A stretch of 33,374 nt of DNA from Anaerolinea thermophila (GTDB lineage Bacteria > Chloroflexota > Anaerolineae > Anaerolineales > Villigracilaceae). The stretch covers positions 1 to 33,374 of the forward strand of contig DYML01000016.1 of assembly GCA_020721605.1 (NCBI GenBank). Reading direction: 5' to 3'. Both the position numbers and the translations under genes were made by a program. Within the stretch, counting starts at the first letter, position 1. The number at the start of each line of letters is the position of its first letter. Below the pieces are notes generated by a model. It saw only the letters and a program-made list of their open reading frames with translations. It did no database searches and had not been told where the DNA came from. Positions 1 to 9,078 of this stretch are shown one piece after another.

Positions 1-53
1 ACTGCCTCGCTTATTGCCTCTTACGCGTTCTTTACCAAATTTGGAACAGTCAC

Positions 54-89
54 AAAGGATGAAAGAATTCTTCTTTCATCCTTTTTTTT
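54..89 (+). terminator. Rho-independent terminator for an off-window + strand gene
   Basis: 12-bp perfect stem AAAGGATGAAAG (54-65) / CTTTCATCCTTT (73-84), 7-nt loop, followed by a T tract. Confidence 0.8.
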
Positions 90-95
90 ATTTTC

Positions 96-3000
96 TTACG
101 GCAGGGTATATCTTCTTAGTCGCTGGTTTAGGCTGTCTGTGACCCAGATATGACCATCATTATCAATGGCAATGCCTGACGGTGACCCAAGGCTTTCGCT
201 GGACTCCAAGTCATCCCAAACACGAAGAATTGCGCCATTTTGGTCAAATTCCATAATTCGATACCCATCTGGGTCTGTAATAAATACATGCAGGTTTTCA
301 TCAACGGCAATGAAGGGTTTGTTATCCAGCGATTGACCAAACCAACCGTACACGTCCCATTGTTTTTCTGGCAGAAATGATAGGCTGTCTTCGGTTTCAA
401 TGGGTGTAAATGTCTGAATGCGGCGATTCCATGTATCTACCACATAAACTGTGCCATTTTTATCAATTGCGACGCCAACAGGTTCGTCAAACTGACCGGG
501 ATCAAACCCTGCGGAGCCAAAATCTGTGATGAAGTTTCCGTCTTCATCAAATACGGCGATGCGTTTATTGCCGGTATCGGTCACATATACGCGTCCTTTG
601 GCGTCTACCGCCAGTCCGCGCGGTCCGTAGAACGAATCGGGGGTTTCACCCTGACCGAAAATTCCCCAGGCAGCAATAAATTTTCCCGATGAGGTGAACT
701 TTTCTACACGATGGTTCCATGTATCTGTTACATAAATGGAGCCACCATCAGGCGCTATGGCAATACCCCAAGGTTCGTTGAATGTCCCTTCTCCTATCGG
801 GGTGCTGACTCCGTCTGCAAAGGAACCCCATTCGTGCAAGGTATTTCCTTCCATATCCAGGTGAAGTATGCGGTGGTTGCGCGAATCTGCAACGTAGACT
901 GTGCCGTCTTTTGCAAAGGCAAGTGAGCGCGGGGCATTTAAGCCGATCGGGTTTTTTAATGCCGCATCCAAGACAAGGTCGGCGGCAAGGGGTGTGTATT
1001 TTGTTTCTGTTGGGTCTTCGTCTGCTTGAAGAATGGTTGGGGCTACGCCATAATTCCATATCTTTGCGGCGACATCCTGTCGAATGTAAAGCCGCATTTT
1101 GTCTGAAGGATTCCATGTGGCGAGAGTAAGGTCTGTGCGTCCTTTTGCTTCTGCGTATTTTGTATAGTCGCGGTTTAACCAAATTTGAATAATTCCGGCG
1201 CGAATGGCTGGGTTGGTAAATGCTTCGCAGAAGGGGGTGTAGTCTTTTGTTTTGGCTAATTTTAAGAACCCAAGCACTCCGCTGCAGGCATAATCTTCTG
1301 AAAATGGTTGGCTTGGATCGCGGTCATAAGACAGACTAAAGTAGTCTTGCATGGGCCACCACATGCGAATGTAGTCTATGCGGTAGTATCCGGGTCCGAG
1401 CGCAGGTTCAATTTTTTCGAAATTCTTTTCATCTACAATGACAAGCACAGATTCGCGCAAAGCGCGGGTTGGCTGGTCGAAGGAGGTTTGTTGGGTGAAA
1501 TCTCGCAGATACCAGACAAAGGGCCATGAAACGCCGGTATCTGGCGCGCTGGCATCGTAGGCGAGCGCTACTCCTGTGCCGCCTGTGGTGCGCTCAGAAA
1601 TTTCCTTTGCTTGTGTGATGATTTCTTTAATGCCTGGTGCGCCGTGCGCGTACACGAGAAATTCAGTTGCCTGATCGTAGGTGATGTAATTTGTGCGGAA
1701 TGAAGCGCGTGCTGTCAGTACCGCCAATAAGCCAAAGAATACCAGAACGAACATATATCTTACTTCCTGAAATGCCCATTCCCGAAAAAGATAAGTGACG
1801 GCAATCGCGCTTATGATTGTTGCGATCATTGGTAAGAGAAATGTGCTGGTGGCTTGTAATTGCGCAAGTTCTTTGCCTTGGAATGGGGGAGTAGACCCAT
1901 TTAATGCAAGCACCATACCCATAACGCCGACTGTAAATATGGTAAGCGTGGCAATTGTTAATGGCGCACGCTTTTCCCTTAATTCTAGCCAGTTGATGCC
2001 GTCTAAAATTCGCCCCAGCGCCCAGCCTGTGATCAAAATCATCGGCAGGGTCATGTGGTAGGTAAGCCAGGGCATTTTTTCGCCCGCGTAAGAAAATGCA
2101 AAAATACTGCTAATGCTCCACCAGAGCAACAGGCTAAACAGGTTGGGGAAATTTCTTTCTTCAGACTCTGACTCTTCAAGCAGTCCGATGATTTCATCTT
2201 CTTCTGCTTTTGGCGTGAACTTTCTGCGTAAGCCAAGAATAATGGCAAGAATAAGCCCTAGTGCGGGTAGGAACTCATAGATGGGAATTTGAATGAGAAC
2301 ATAAAAATACCAGGGCTGACTGCCGCGCGCCACATCTTGTTGGGCAAGCCAATATCCAAGCGACCCTATTGTGCCTGTAAAAAAGCCAGCGCCTTTTGTA
2401 AAGATAGTTGTGTATAAAATGGTGAATGGAACCCAAAAGACCAGCGCGGTCTGCCACCATTTTTCTCTGTTCCACAACAGCCCTGCTGCCGCAGAGAGAA
2501 CAAACATCAAGACCAGAAACCCAAAAATAATAAGGATTGATCGGATGTCTGTGCTTATTGCTTGTACCTCTGCCGCCGTTGTTGGAATTGTGACGTTCAA
2601 CCAGTTCTTTAATAACGTGACAGGAAATGGAGAAAGCATGGGCAGCACAATCGTTCCTGAAACCATAAGTAAATCAAACGAACGCTCGTTACGAATTTTC
2701 TCCCATGAGTATCCGCGAATTAAGAATATAGCAGCGACTACGAGCGCTACAAAAATTGCCAATACAAGCACAATCAATGTGGGGGAAATAGAAGCAGATT
2801 CAGGAGCGGTAATGGGTGCGGCGATTGTGCCGGGGTCGCTAGGTACGGCTGTTTCACTCCCGCCAAGGGTGGCTGTGTCGCGCATATATAGCCCGTAGCC
2901 TACAGTTAAACCGGTGAATAAAACTGCAATGCCAAGCGCGATAATAAATGAGCGATAGGCTTTCTCTGCGTTTTTCCACGGGCGGCGTGTCACCTGAGCT

Positions 3001-3623
3001 ATAAAATACACGGCAAGATAAATCAACGCTTGCGCAGTGTATATGAAGGCTGTTTCTTTTGCGGTATAGTGCAGAACAAGCGCTGCGGAAAGAAGCAGAA
3101 GATATTTCTTTCCACCTACTTCAAGATGGCGAAGAATGGCGTATAGCATAACAATGCCAGAAAATCCTGCAAATGATTCATTACGAACATAGCGCCCGTA
3201 ATAAAGCATGTACGGCGAAATGACCAACAGCAAGCCGGCTGTCAATGCACCCCATTTTCCAAGATATCTGCGCCAATACCAAATCATCCAGATGGTGGCA
3301 ATACTAAACAGTACGGATGGAATGCGGGAAGTGAAATCATTTGCGCCAAGTAAAAAGTAAGATAGCGCAACTGCATGAAACTGAAATGGACCGTGCATCA
3401 TGGGGGAGTGTTCGTAGCCCTGACCACGATACAGGAGCCATGAAAAGTAGGTGTGCAAACTTTCGTCGTGACTCATCACACGCGATTCAAGGTCATAAAA
3501 ACGGGTGACAATTGCAAGCAGAATGACAGCGGCAAAGACCAGAATTTCATTTGTTAAATTAGGAAGTGCCGGATGAATGGGGCGGTTAAGCCAATTTTGT
3601 TTTTGTTCCATTGATTTCACCAT
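96..3623 (-). CDS. Agl23-like (TIGR03663-type) membrane glycosyltransferase with C-terminal NHL-repeat beta-propeller
   Basis: 1175-aa ORF; N-terminal multi-TM with 'SHDESLHTYFSWLLYRGQGYEHSPMMHGPFQFH' typical of GT39/Agl23-like proteins; C-terminal repeats such as 'GTVYVADSRNHRILHLD', 'GSIYVTDTWNHRVEKF', 'GRVYVTDTGNKRIAVF', 'GTVYVVDTWNRRIQTF'. Confidence 0.85.
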   Translation of the reverse strand: MVKSMEQKQNWLNRPIHPALPNLTNEILVFAAVILLAIVTRFYDLESRVMSHDESLHTYFSWLLYRGQGYEHSPMMHGPFQFHAVALSYFLLGANDFTSRIPSVLFSIATIWMIWYWRRYLGKWGALTAGLLLVISPYMLYYGRYVRNESFAGFSGIVMLYAILRHLEVGGKKYLLLLSAALVLHYTAKETAFIYTAQALIYLAVYFIAQVTRRPWKNAEKAYRSFIIALGIAVLFTGLTVGYGLYMRDTATLGGSETAVPSDPGTIAAPITAPESASISPTLIVLVLAIFVALVVAAIFLIRGYSWEKIRNERSFDLLMVSGTIVLPMLSPFPVTLLKNWLNVTIPTTAAEVQAISTDIRSILIIFGFLVLMFVLSAAAGLLWNREKWWQTALVFWVPFTILYTTIFTKGAGFFTGTIGSLGYWLAQQDVARGSQPWYFYVLIQIPIYEFLPALGLILAIILGLRRKFTPKAEEDEIIGLLEESESEERNFPNLFSLLLWWSISSIFAFSYAGEKMPWLTYHMTLPMILITGWALGRILDGINWLELREKRAPLTIATLTIFTVGVMGMVLALNGSTPPFQGKELAQLQATSTFLLPMIATIISAIAVTYLFREWAFQEVRYMFVLVFFGLLAVLTARASFRTNYITYDQATEFLVYAHGAPGIKEIITQAKEISERTTGGTGVALAYDASAPDTGVSWPFVWYLRDFTQQTSFDQPTRALRESVLVIVDEKNFEKIEPALGPGYYRIDYIRMWWPMQDYFSLSYDRDPSQPFSEDYACSGVLGFLKLAKTKDYTPFCEAFTNPAIRAGIIQIWLNRDYTKYAEAKGRTDLTLATWNPSDKMRLYIRQDVAAKIWNYGVAPTILQADEDPTETKYTPLAADLVLDAALKNPIGLNAPRSLAFAKDGTVYVADSRNHRILHLDMEGNTLHEWGSFADGVSTPIGEGTFNEPWGIAIAPDGGSIYVTDTWNHRVEKFTSSGKFIAAWGIFGQGETPDSFYGPRGLAVDAKGRVYVTDTGNKRIAVFDEDGNFITDFGSAGFDPGQFDEPVGVAIDKNGTVYVVDTWNRRIQTFTPIETEDSLSFLPEKQWDVYGWFGQSLDNKPFIAVDENLHVFITDPDGYRIMEFDQNGAILRVWDDLESSESLGSPSGIAIDNDGHIWVTDSLNQRLRRYTLP

Positions 3624-3664
3624 TAGAAAAAGATAACTGACTATACTTTAATCAAGCGGTTCTG

Positions 3665-3713
3665 ACAAGAAATAAAATTTGCCATTGCAGTAGGTCTCAT
3701 GCAGTGGCAAATT
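3665..3713 (-). terminator. Rho-independent terminator downstream of rlmN
   Basis: 14-bp inverted repeat with one G.T pair, AATTTGCCATTGCA (3676-3689) / TGCAGTGGCAAATT (3700-3713); T-rich tract follows on the minus strand. Confidence 0.65.
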
Positions 3714-3782
3714 GACATATCTATTGTTGGCAAATGATATTTGTATTTAAAGAAAATTGGGTGATGAATTGACCACAAAAAA

Positions 3783-4847
3783 CTATATTGATTCAGAATG
3801 AAGAACAGACCCAGCCAACTGACCGCACCCGGCTTGAATGTCTATGCCGCGCCGCATACGGATTGTGCATTCAATGCCAGATTGTTCAAGGATTTCTTTG
3901 AATGCCATTGCCCGCTGTCTGTCTGTTGCTTCACCATCATAGCCTTCGGTGGGATTAAGCGGGATTGCATTGACGTGACACAACAAGCCTTTAAGCCGTT
4001 TTGCAAGTTTGTGGGCTACTTCGGGAGTATCGTTTACGCCGTTAATCAGCGCCCATTCAAATGTTACACGGCGATGAGTCTGTTCAACGTAATATCGGCA
4101 GGCTTGAAGTATGTCTTCAATTTTATAGCGTTTATTGATTGGCATAATTTCAAGCCGCTTGGCATCATCTGCTGCATGAAGCGAAATGGCAAGATTCACT
4201 TGTCGTTTTTCATCTGCAAATCTTTTAATTTGTGGCACCAGACCAACGGTTGAGATGGTGAAGCGGCGCGCGCCAAAGTTGTACCCATCAGGATCATTAA
4301 GGATGTCTATGGCTGCCATTGAGTTTTCATAATTGTGGAACGGTTCGCCCATGCCCATAAAGACAACATTGGTGACGGTAAGCCCTTCATCTTGTAACAT
4401 GCGGGCATAATAGATTACCTGGGCAACAATTTCGCCGCTGGATAAATGTCGGCTGAATCCCATTTGACCTGTGGCGCAGAATACGCACCCCATGGCGCAG
4501 CCGGCTTGTGTGGAAATACATAGCGTACGCCTGCCCTTGCCTGAATTGGTGTTTGGGTCGTAGCGCATTAGCACGGCTTCTATTAAATGACCGTCGTATA
4601 GTTCAAAGAGTGTTTTACGTGTTTGCCCATCTGACGATTCTTGAAAAAGTTTTACTTTTATGGGTGAAAATCCAAGCCGTTCGGCTATTTTTTCACGCAG
4701 TGGTTTCGGCAGGTTTGTGAACTCGTCTGGCGAGTTATACAATTGTTGATAGACACCCTGCCAGATTTGCTTGGCACGGTAGGCGGGTTCGTTCCATTGC
4801 TGGAGCAGGTTTGTAAGAGTGGGGAGGTCAAGATCGTAAATAAACAT
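3783..4847 (-). CDS. rlmN: 23S rRNA (adenine(2503)-C(2))-methyltransferase RlmN (radical SAM)
   Basis: 354 aa; radical-SAM motif CAMGCVFCATGQMGF, 'NVVFMGMGEPFHNYENSMAAI', 'STVGLVPQI', 'LAISLHAADDAKR'. Confidence 0.97.
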   Translation of the reverse strand: MFIYDLDLPTLTNLLQQWNEPAYRAKQIWQGVYQQLYNSPDEFTNLPKPLREKIAERLGFSPIKVKLFQESSDGQTRKTLFELYDGHLIEAVLMRYDPNTNSGKGRRTLCISTQAGCAMGCVFCATGQMGFSRHLSSGEIVAQVIYYARMLQDEGLTVTNVVFMGMGEPFHNYENSMAAIDILNDPDGYNFGARRFTISTVGLVPQIKRFADEKRQVNLAISLHAADDAKRLEIMPINKRYKIEDILQACRYYVEQTHRRVTFEWALINGVNDTPEVAHKLAKRLKGLLCHVNAIPLNPTEGYDGEATDRQRAMAFKEILEQSGIECTIRMRRGIDIQAGCGQLAGSVLHSESI

Positions 4848-5025
4848 GCCTTCATTTTACTCTACGCAGCCGTTGGCAGACAACTGGTTTTACAATTAAT
4901 ATTAAGTTTATTAATTATTCGTTTTTATAATCTGCATATATTAAGCGCAGGGTTAATGATAGGTGAGTTAATGCTTTCTGTTTTTCCATTCACACTATAA
5001 TCTGTGTCTTATAAAAGGAGAAAAT

Positions 5026-5775
5026 ATGATGAATAAAAAAACAAAAACGCCTCTTTTGTGGTCAGGCGTTGTCTTTCTTTTTGCCGCTGGAATCACCATG
5101 ATTTCCCTGTATTTTGGCAACGTAGAAGATACCGCCACAAAAGATATTAATGCGGTCTATACCCATGCCGCATTGACGGTGGCTGCGCAGCAACAAACCA
5201 TGCAGGTTGAGATTCTTTCTGCAACGCCCAATGCGATATTAAGTTCGCCGACTGCGCTGCTGCCTGTTGCCAGCCAGCCGCAAACACCCGCTTTGCTGCC
5301 GAGCGTTCCTTCCACTGCGGTTTCTATTGCTTGCGATGTTGCGGTATACGTCAGTGATGTATCTATTCCAGACGGTACCACAATTGCCGCTGGTGAATAT
5401 TTTACAAAAACGTGGAAAGTCTCCAACCTTGGCGCCTGCACTTGGACGGAAACATATCAACTTGTTTTTGTTGCTGGAGATAGTTTAGGCGGCAAGGCAA
5501 CCGCCATTGGGAAGATTGTAAAACCAGGAGAATCTGTAGATGTTTCAGTCGTGCTGACTTCTTCTGCTGCTGCGGGAAGTATTACAGGCTCATGGCGATT
5601 GGCGAATGATCAGGGACAGACATTTGGAGATGCACTGACTGTGGTAATCAATTCTGGAGTGGATTACACTGCCACTGTCGGCGTGGCTGAGACCGCTCTA
5701 CCAACTTCTACTTCGGCAGCCGCCACTGAGATTCCCGCTGAAACGCCGGCGCCAACAGAAACTCCAGTAGAGTAA
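5026..5775 (+). CDS. Membrane-anchored protein with NBR1-type Ig-like domain
   Basis: N-terminal TM segment; 'VSIPDGTTIAAGEYFTKTWKVSNLGACTWTETYQLVFVAGDSLGG...SVDVSVVLTSSAAAGSITGSWRLANDQGQTFGD' matches NBR1 Ig-like domains; Thr/Pro-rich C-terminus. RBS AAAGGAG upstream. Confidence 0.8.
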   Translation: MMNKKTKTPLLWSGVVFLFAAGITMISLYFGNVEDTATKDINAVYTHAALTVAAQQQTMQVEILSATPNAILSSPTALLPVASQPQTPALLPSVPSTAVSIACDVAVYVSDVSIPDGTTIAAGEYFTKTWKVSNLGACTWTETYQLVFVAGDSLGGKATAIGKIVKPGESVDVSVVLTSSAAAGSITGSWRLANDQGQTFGDALTVVINSGVDYTATVGVAETALPTSTSAAATEIPAETPAPTETPVE

Positions 5776-5792
5776 ATTTGGTCTTTTAAGGA

Positions 5793-5830
5793 ATAAAAGC
5801 GGCATCTCGCTAGTGAGATGCCGCTTTTAT
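5793..5830. terminator. Bidirectional intrinsic terminator between convergent genes
   Basis: Perfect 16-bp stem ATAAAAGCGGCATCTC / GAGATGCCGCTTTTAT with 6-nt loop GCTAGT; A/T-rich at both ends. Confidence 0.85.
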
Positions 5831-5853
5831 TGTTACAAAATCAAGTGGGTAGT

Positions 5854-7401
5854 TTAATCTTTATATCGTGATTCAATTTCGGCAATTTTGGCTTGATTCG
5901 CCTTAATTTTTTCACCTTCAGGAACACCTTCAAAGCGTTTGTTTTCGCCAAAGACAAACCAAATAATTGGCAAAACGACAATCATGCCAATGGTAAAGTA
6001 AAACACCTTCTCATTGGGCGGGAAGAATCCGCTAATGGCTAGGGTAATACCAAAAATGATGGCAATCACCGCGTTGATTTTTGAGAAAACGCCGAGGTTA
6101 AAGGGTCCTTTTTCTGCCCATTTGGAGGTGCCTTCAGCAAGTAGACCTGCCGCAATCGGCATAACCATGGAGATGTATAAAAAGACTGCACAAGCAACAG
6201 CCAGAACAAGATAAGCGGGCGCGTATACCATACTAAGAAGCGCCAAAGTTGCTGAGACCCAAATTGAGTAGGTGGGTGTGCGATAGGTGGTGCTAACGTG
6301 TGCAAGAGTCTTCGAGGCTGGCAGCCCGCCGTCTCGCGCGAAAGCGTACATCATGCGTGAGGTGGAGGTAAGCCCGGCAAGCGCGCAGAGATAATTTACT
6401 ACAACCAATCCGATGGCAAGGAAAAGGCTTAAACCATACGGCATTCGAGATGCGCCCCACATATAGAAGAAGGAACCCCAGCCCGCTGCGCCGGCTTCGT
6501 CAATGCTGGGCATTGTCAAAATATAAGACGCCACAGCAACGAGACCAAATACCCAAGACCAGAATACGGCAGTCCACATGCCTTTGGGCACATTGACTTG
6601 GGCGTCTTGCGTTTCTTCGGCAGTATGCGCCGATGCATCAAACCCTGTAATCGTATAGCAAACATAAGAGAGACCAAGCAGAAAAGCAAAGGCTACATTC
6701 TCAGTGCGGAAGGGGACAACTGCGCCGCCTGCATCACCTGTGAAGTTTTTAAACGTCCAAAGTCGCGTAATATCCATTTCGCTAAATGGAACTGGGCTGA
6801 ATGCAAATAAAGAGACAATCAAGATGACTGACAATCCGAGGATTAAGTAACCGCTCAGGTCTGTCAATTTGGTGGTAAGTTCAATGCCGTAGTGATTGAG
6901 CATGGCTTGGGTGATCAGCACAACTGCAACAAAGAAAAACTGGTGCCAGTAGCCAAAAGTAGAAACATCTACGCCCATCACCGTTCCCAACAGCAGGTCT
7001 TTGAAAAATACCGTATACAGTAATACATCAACAGATGAAACCACTGCAATTAACCCAACGAGATTAAACCAAGCAGTTGCCCAGCCCCAGGCTTTTCCGC
7101 CCAAGTGGGAACTCCAATGATATAAGCCGCCAGCCGTTGGGAAGGAAGAAGCAATTTGCCCCATGCCGACAGCAACGCTCATGGCAAGCGCCCCGCCAAT
7201 CAACCAGATAAAGAACGCACCACCAGGTCCCAGCGAATTGAACGCGGCAGGAAATGCAGAAATGCCGCCAGCCAGAATACAAATGATCGCGAATGAAATT
7301 GCGAAATTAGAGAAGCCGCTCATGCGGCGTGAAAGTTCTTGCGCATACCCCATCTTATGCAATATTTGTTTGTCATGCTCTTGCACACTATTTTTGCTCA
7401 T
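5854..7401 (-). CDS. APC-superfamily amino acid permease
   Basis: 'MGYAQELSRRMSGFSNFAISFAIICILAGGISAF' and 'GFDASAHTAEETQDAQVNVPKGM' are typical of the amino acid/GABA permease family. Start moved from 7470 to 7401 (MSKNSV) because AAGGAG lies just upstream. Confidence 0.9.
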   Translation of the reverse strand: MSKNSVQEHDKQILHKMGYAQELSRRMSGFSNFAISFAIICILAGGISAFPAAFNSLGPGGAFFIWLIGGALAMSVAVGMGQIASSFPTAGGLYHWSSHLGGKAWGWATAWFNLVGLIAVVSSVDVLLYTVFFKDLLLGTVMGVDVSTFGYWHQFFFVAVVLITQAMLNHYGIELTTKLTDLSGYLILGLSVILIVSLFAFSPVPFSEMDITRLWTFKNFTGDAGGAVVPFRTENVAFAFLLGLSYVCYTITGFDASAHTAEETQDAQVNVPKGMWTAVFWSWVFGLVAVASYILTMPSIDEAGAAGWGSFFYMWGASRMPYGLSLFLAIGLVVVNYLCALAGLTSTSRMMYAFARDGGLPASKTLAHVSTTYRTPTYSIWVSATLALLSMVYAPAYLVLAVACAVFLYISMVMPIAAGLLAEGTSKWAEKGPFNLGVFSKINAVIAIIFGITLAISGFFPPNEKVFYFTIGMIVVLPIIWFVFGENKRFEGVPEGEKIKANQAKIAEIESRYKD

Positions 7402-7866
7402 ACGATTGGATCTCCTTGGCGAAAAGTTTTGATACAGATACGATGAGAAAACAAAATACTTGTGGTGCAATACACTAAATCAATATGGGCTCCCTACCTC
7501 CTCCTAATCCTTTCACAAATACTGAAAGACCCCTCTTTAAACAGTCTATTTAGTAAACGCTGACAAAAGCAGGAAGGTTTGAATTGCTGCATTTTTTTGC
7601 CAGAATTTGAAGCATTATGACACAAAAGTATATTTATGAAAATAGAATATTTATTCTATTTCTCGCCGACTTCAAGGCTTGCAAGCGGCGGGGCAGAAGA
7701 TAAGGCACTGCCTTAATGGGTGAACATGAACAGGGTATGATTTTTGCTTCCATAACCTTAAAGTATTTTATATTTTAAGATAAAACCTTGTAATATATTT
7801 CATAGTCGCTATACTACGTTAAATAAATTTATGTTGTATGTGTTTGTAAAAAAGGAGATTACAAAA

Positions 7867-8355
7867 ATGTCATCAATAATGGATACGCTCACAATCCGAA
7901 CTGAAAATAAATTCAGAACGCTTGTTACAAAGCAGTCCTATAAAAAAGGTGAGGTTATTTGCTCTATACCCAGTGAAAACATTGTAGATAAGCCAACCCG
8001 CTTTACGGTACAAATTGCAAAAAACAAACATACCCATGTCGGAAAACTTGCCGCGCTTAATCATTCCTGCGACCCCAATGTCATACTGGATACAGAAAAT
8101 ATGTTAATGATTGCCCGCCGTAATATAGAAAAAGGAGAAGAATTATCTTTCTTTTACCCTGCTACTGAATGGGAAATGCAAGCGCCGTTTATCTGTCTTT
8201 GCGGAGCGGCAAACTGCATTCACGTTGTTGCTGGCGCACGCTTTTTGCCCTTATCCACACTGGAGATGCATTATCTTAGCAAACACGTCCGTGAGGCTGT
8301 GATCGAAACGCTTAATACCACCGAATTACATTTAAAAAAATTACAGAAAGCCTAA
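7867..8355 (+). CDS. SET domain protein (putative protein-lysine methyltransferase) with post-SET Cys motif
   Basis: 'LAALNHSCDPNVIL', 'ARRNIEKGEELSFFYPATEWEM', and CxCx4C 'CLCGAANC'. Start 7867 chosen from RBS AAAGGAG. Confidence 0.85.
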   Translation: MSSIMDTLTIRTENKFRTLVTKQSYKKGEVICSIPSENIVDKPTRFTVQIAKNKHTHVGKLAALNHSCDPNVILDTENMLMIARRNIEKGEELSFFYPATEWEMQAPFICLCGAANCIHVVAGARFLPLSTLEMHYLSKHVREAVIETLNTTELHLKKLQKA

Positions 8356-8357
8356 AC

Positions 8358-8394
8358 AAAAATCTCCGAAGCCATAAAGACTTCGGAGATTTTT
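8358..8394. terminator. Bidirectional intrinsic terminator
   Basis: Stem AAAAATCTCCGAAG (8358-8371) / CTTCGGAGATTTTT (8381-8394), 9-nt loop. Confidence 0.85.
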
Positions 8395-8397
8395 TAT

Positions 8398-8820
8398 TTA
8401 CAATTTGCGATGCAAAGCCAACAATGAATAAGCGCCAACCCAAGGCTTGCCTAGCCGGTGATTGTCTGAAACTTCGACCTTATTAAACCTGGATGCGATT
8501 TGCGGCATTAGCAAGGCAATTGCAGCCCAATCACTTGTTAGCACGGCAGTTTTCATCTTTTCCGCCGAGAGACCAGTCCACATCCACTCCATGCGGAATT
8601 TATCTGCCTTGACCCAGTAATCGCGTTTTTCCCATGCTGCAACAGAAACGTCTACACCATCAGAAATGGATTGAAGCGCCAAAGCAATAAACGAAGCCAT
8701 GTCTTTTGTTTCTGATGTAACATTTGTCTGCTTGGCTAATTCGCGGATGCACAAGACAATAGATTTTATTAAGCGGGTACGTTCTTTTCCAACAGAATCA
8801 GGATTAATAACACGGCTCAA
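8398..8820 (-). CDS. Conserved hypothetical protein, 140 aa
   Basis: Uninterrupted ORF between terminator and tRNA, no strong competing ORF on the other strand; no recognised domain. Confidence 0.65.
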   Translation of the reverse strand: MSRVINPDSVGKERTRLIKSIVLCIRELAKQTNVTSETKDMASFIALALQSISDGVDVSVAAWEKRDYWVKADKFRMEWMWTGLSAEKMKTAVLTSDWAAIALLMPQIASRFNKVEVSDNHRLGKPWVGAYSLLALHRKL

Positions 8821-8944
8821 GAAAAATTCTCCAAGATCAAAATAGAAATTGCAAGAGCGGGATTATACCCAGCAATTAAAAATCGTCAATTGAAAATTGG
8901 TTGAAATTTCCAAATTGGCAGTATAATTTCGCCCGTTACAACGT

Positions 8945-9028
8945 GAGGACGTGTCGGAATTGGCAGACGAGCATGACTTAGGATCATGTGCCTTAATAGG
9001 CGTGTGGGTTCGACTCCCACCGTCCCCA
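8945..9028 (+). tRNA. tRNA-Leu (anticodon UAG)
   Basis: Class II cloverleaf: D arm TCGGAATTGGCAGACGA, anticodon stem/loop CATGA-CTTAGGA-TCATG, variable arm, T arm GTGGG-TTCGACT-CCCAC. Acceptor GAGGACG/CGTCCCC has one A.C mismatch at 2:71. Confidence 0.93.
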
Positions 9029-9078
9029 CTAAAATTTATTAGACTCTAAAAGGATAGCCTTTGAGTCTGGAGGAAACT

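Noticed and set aside
128-2898. Many ORFs of 60-175 aa on both strands inside the glycosyltransferase gene (e.g. 711-926 +, 748-1182 -, 2371-2898 +)
   Set aside because: They overlap a long ORF with clear domains, have low-complexity or frame-shadow compositions and no recognisable motifs.
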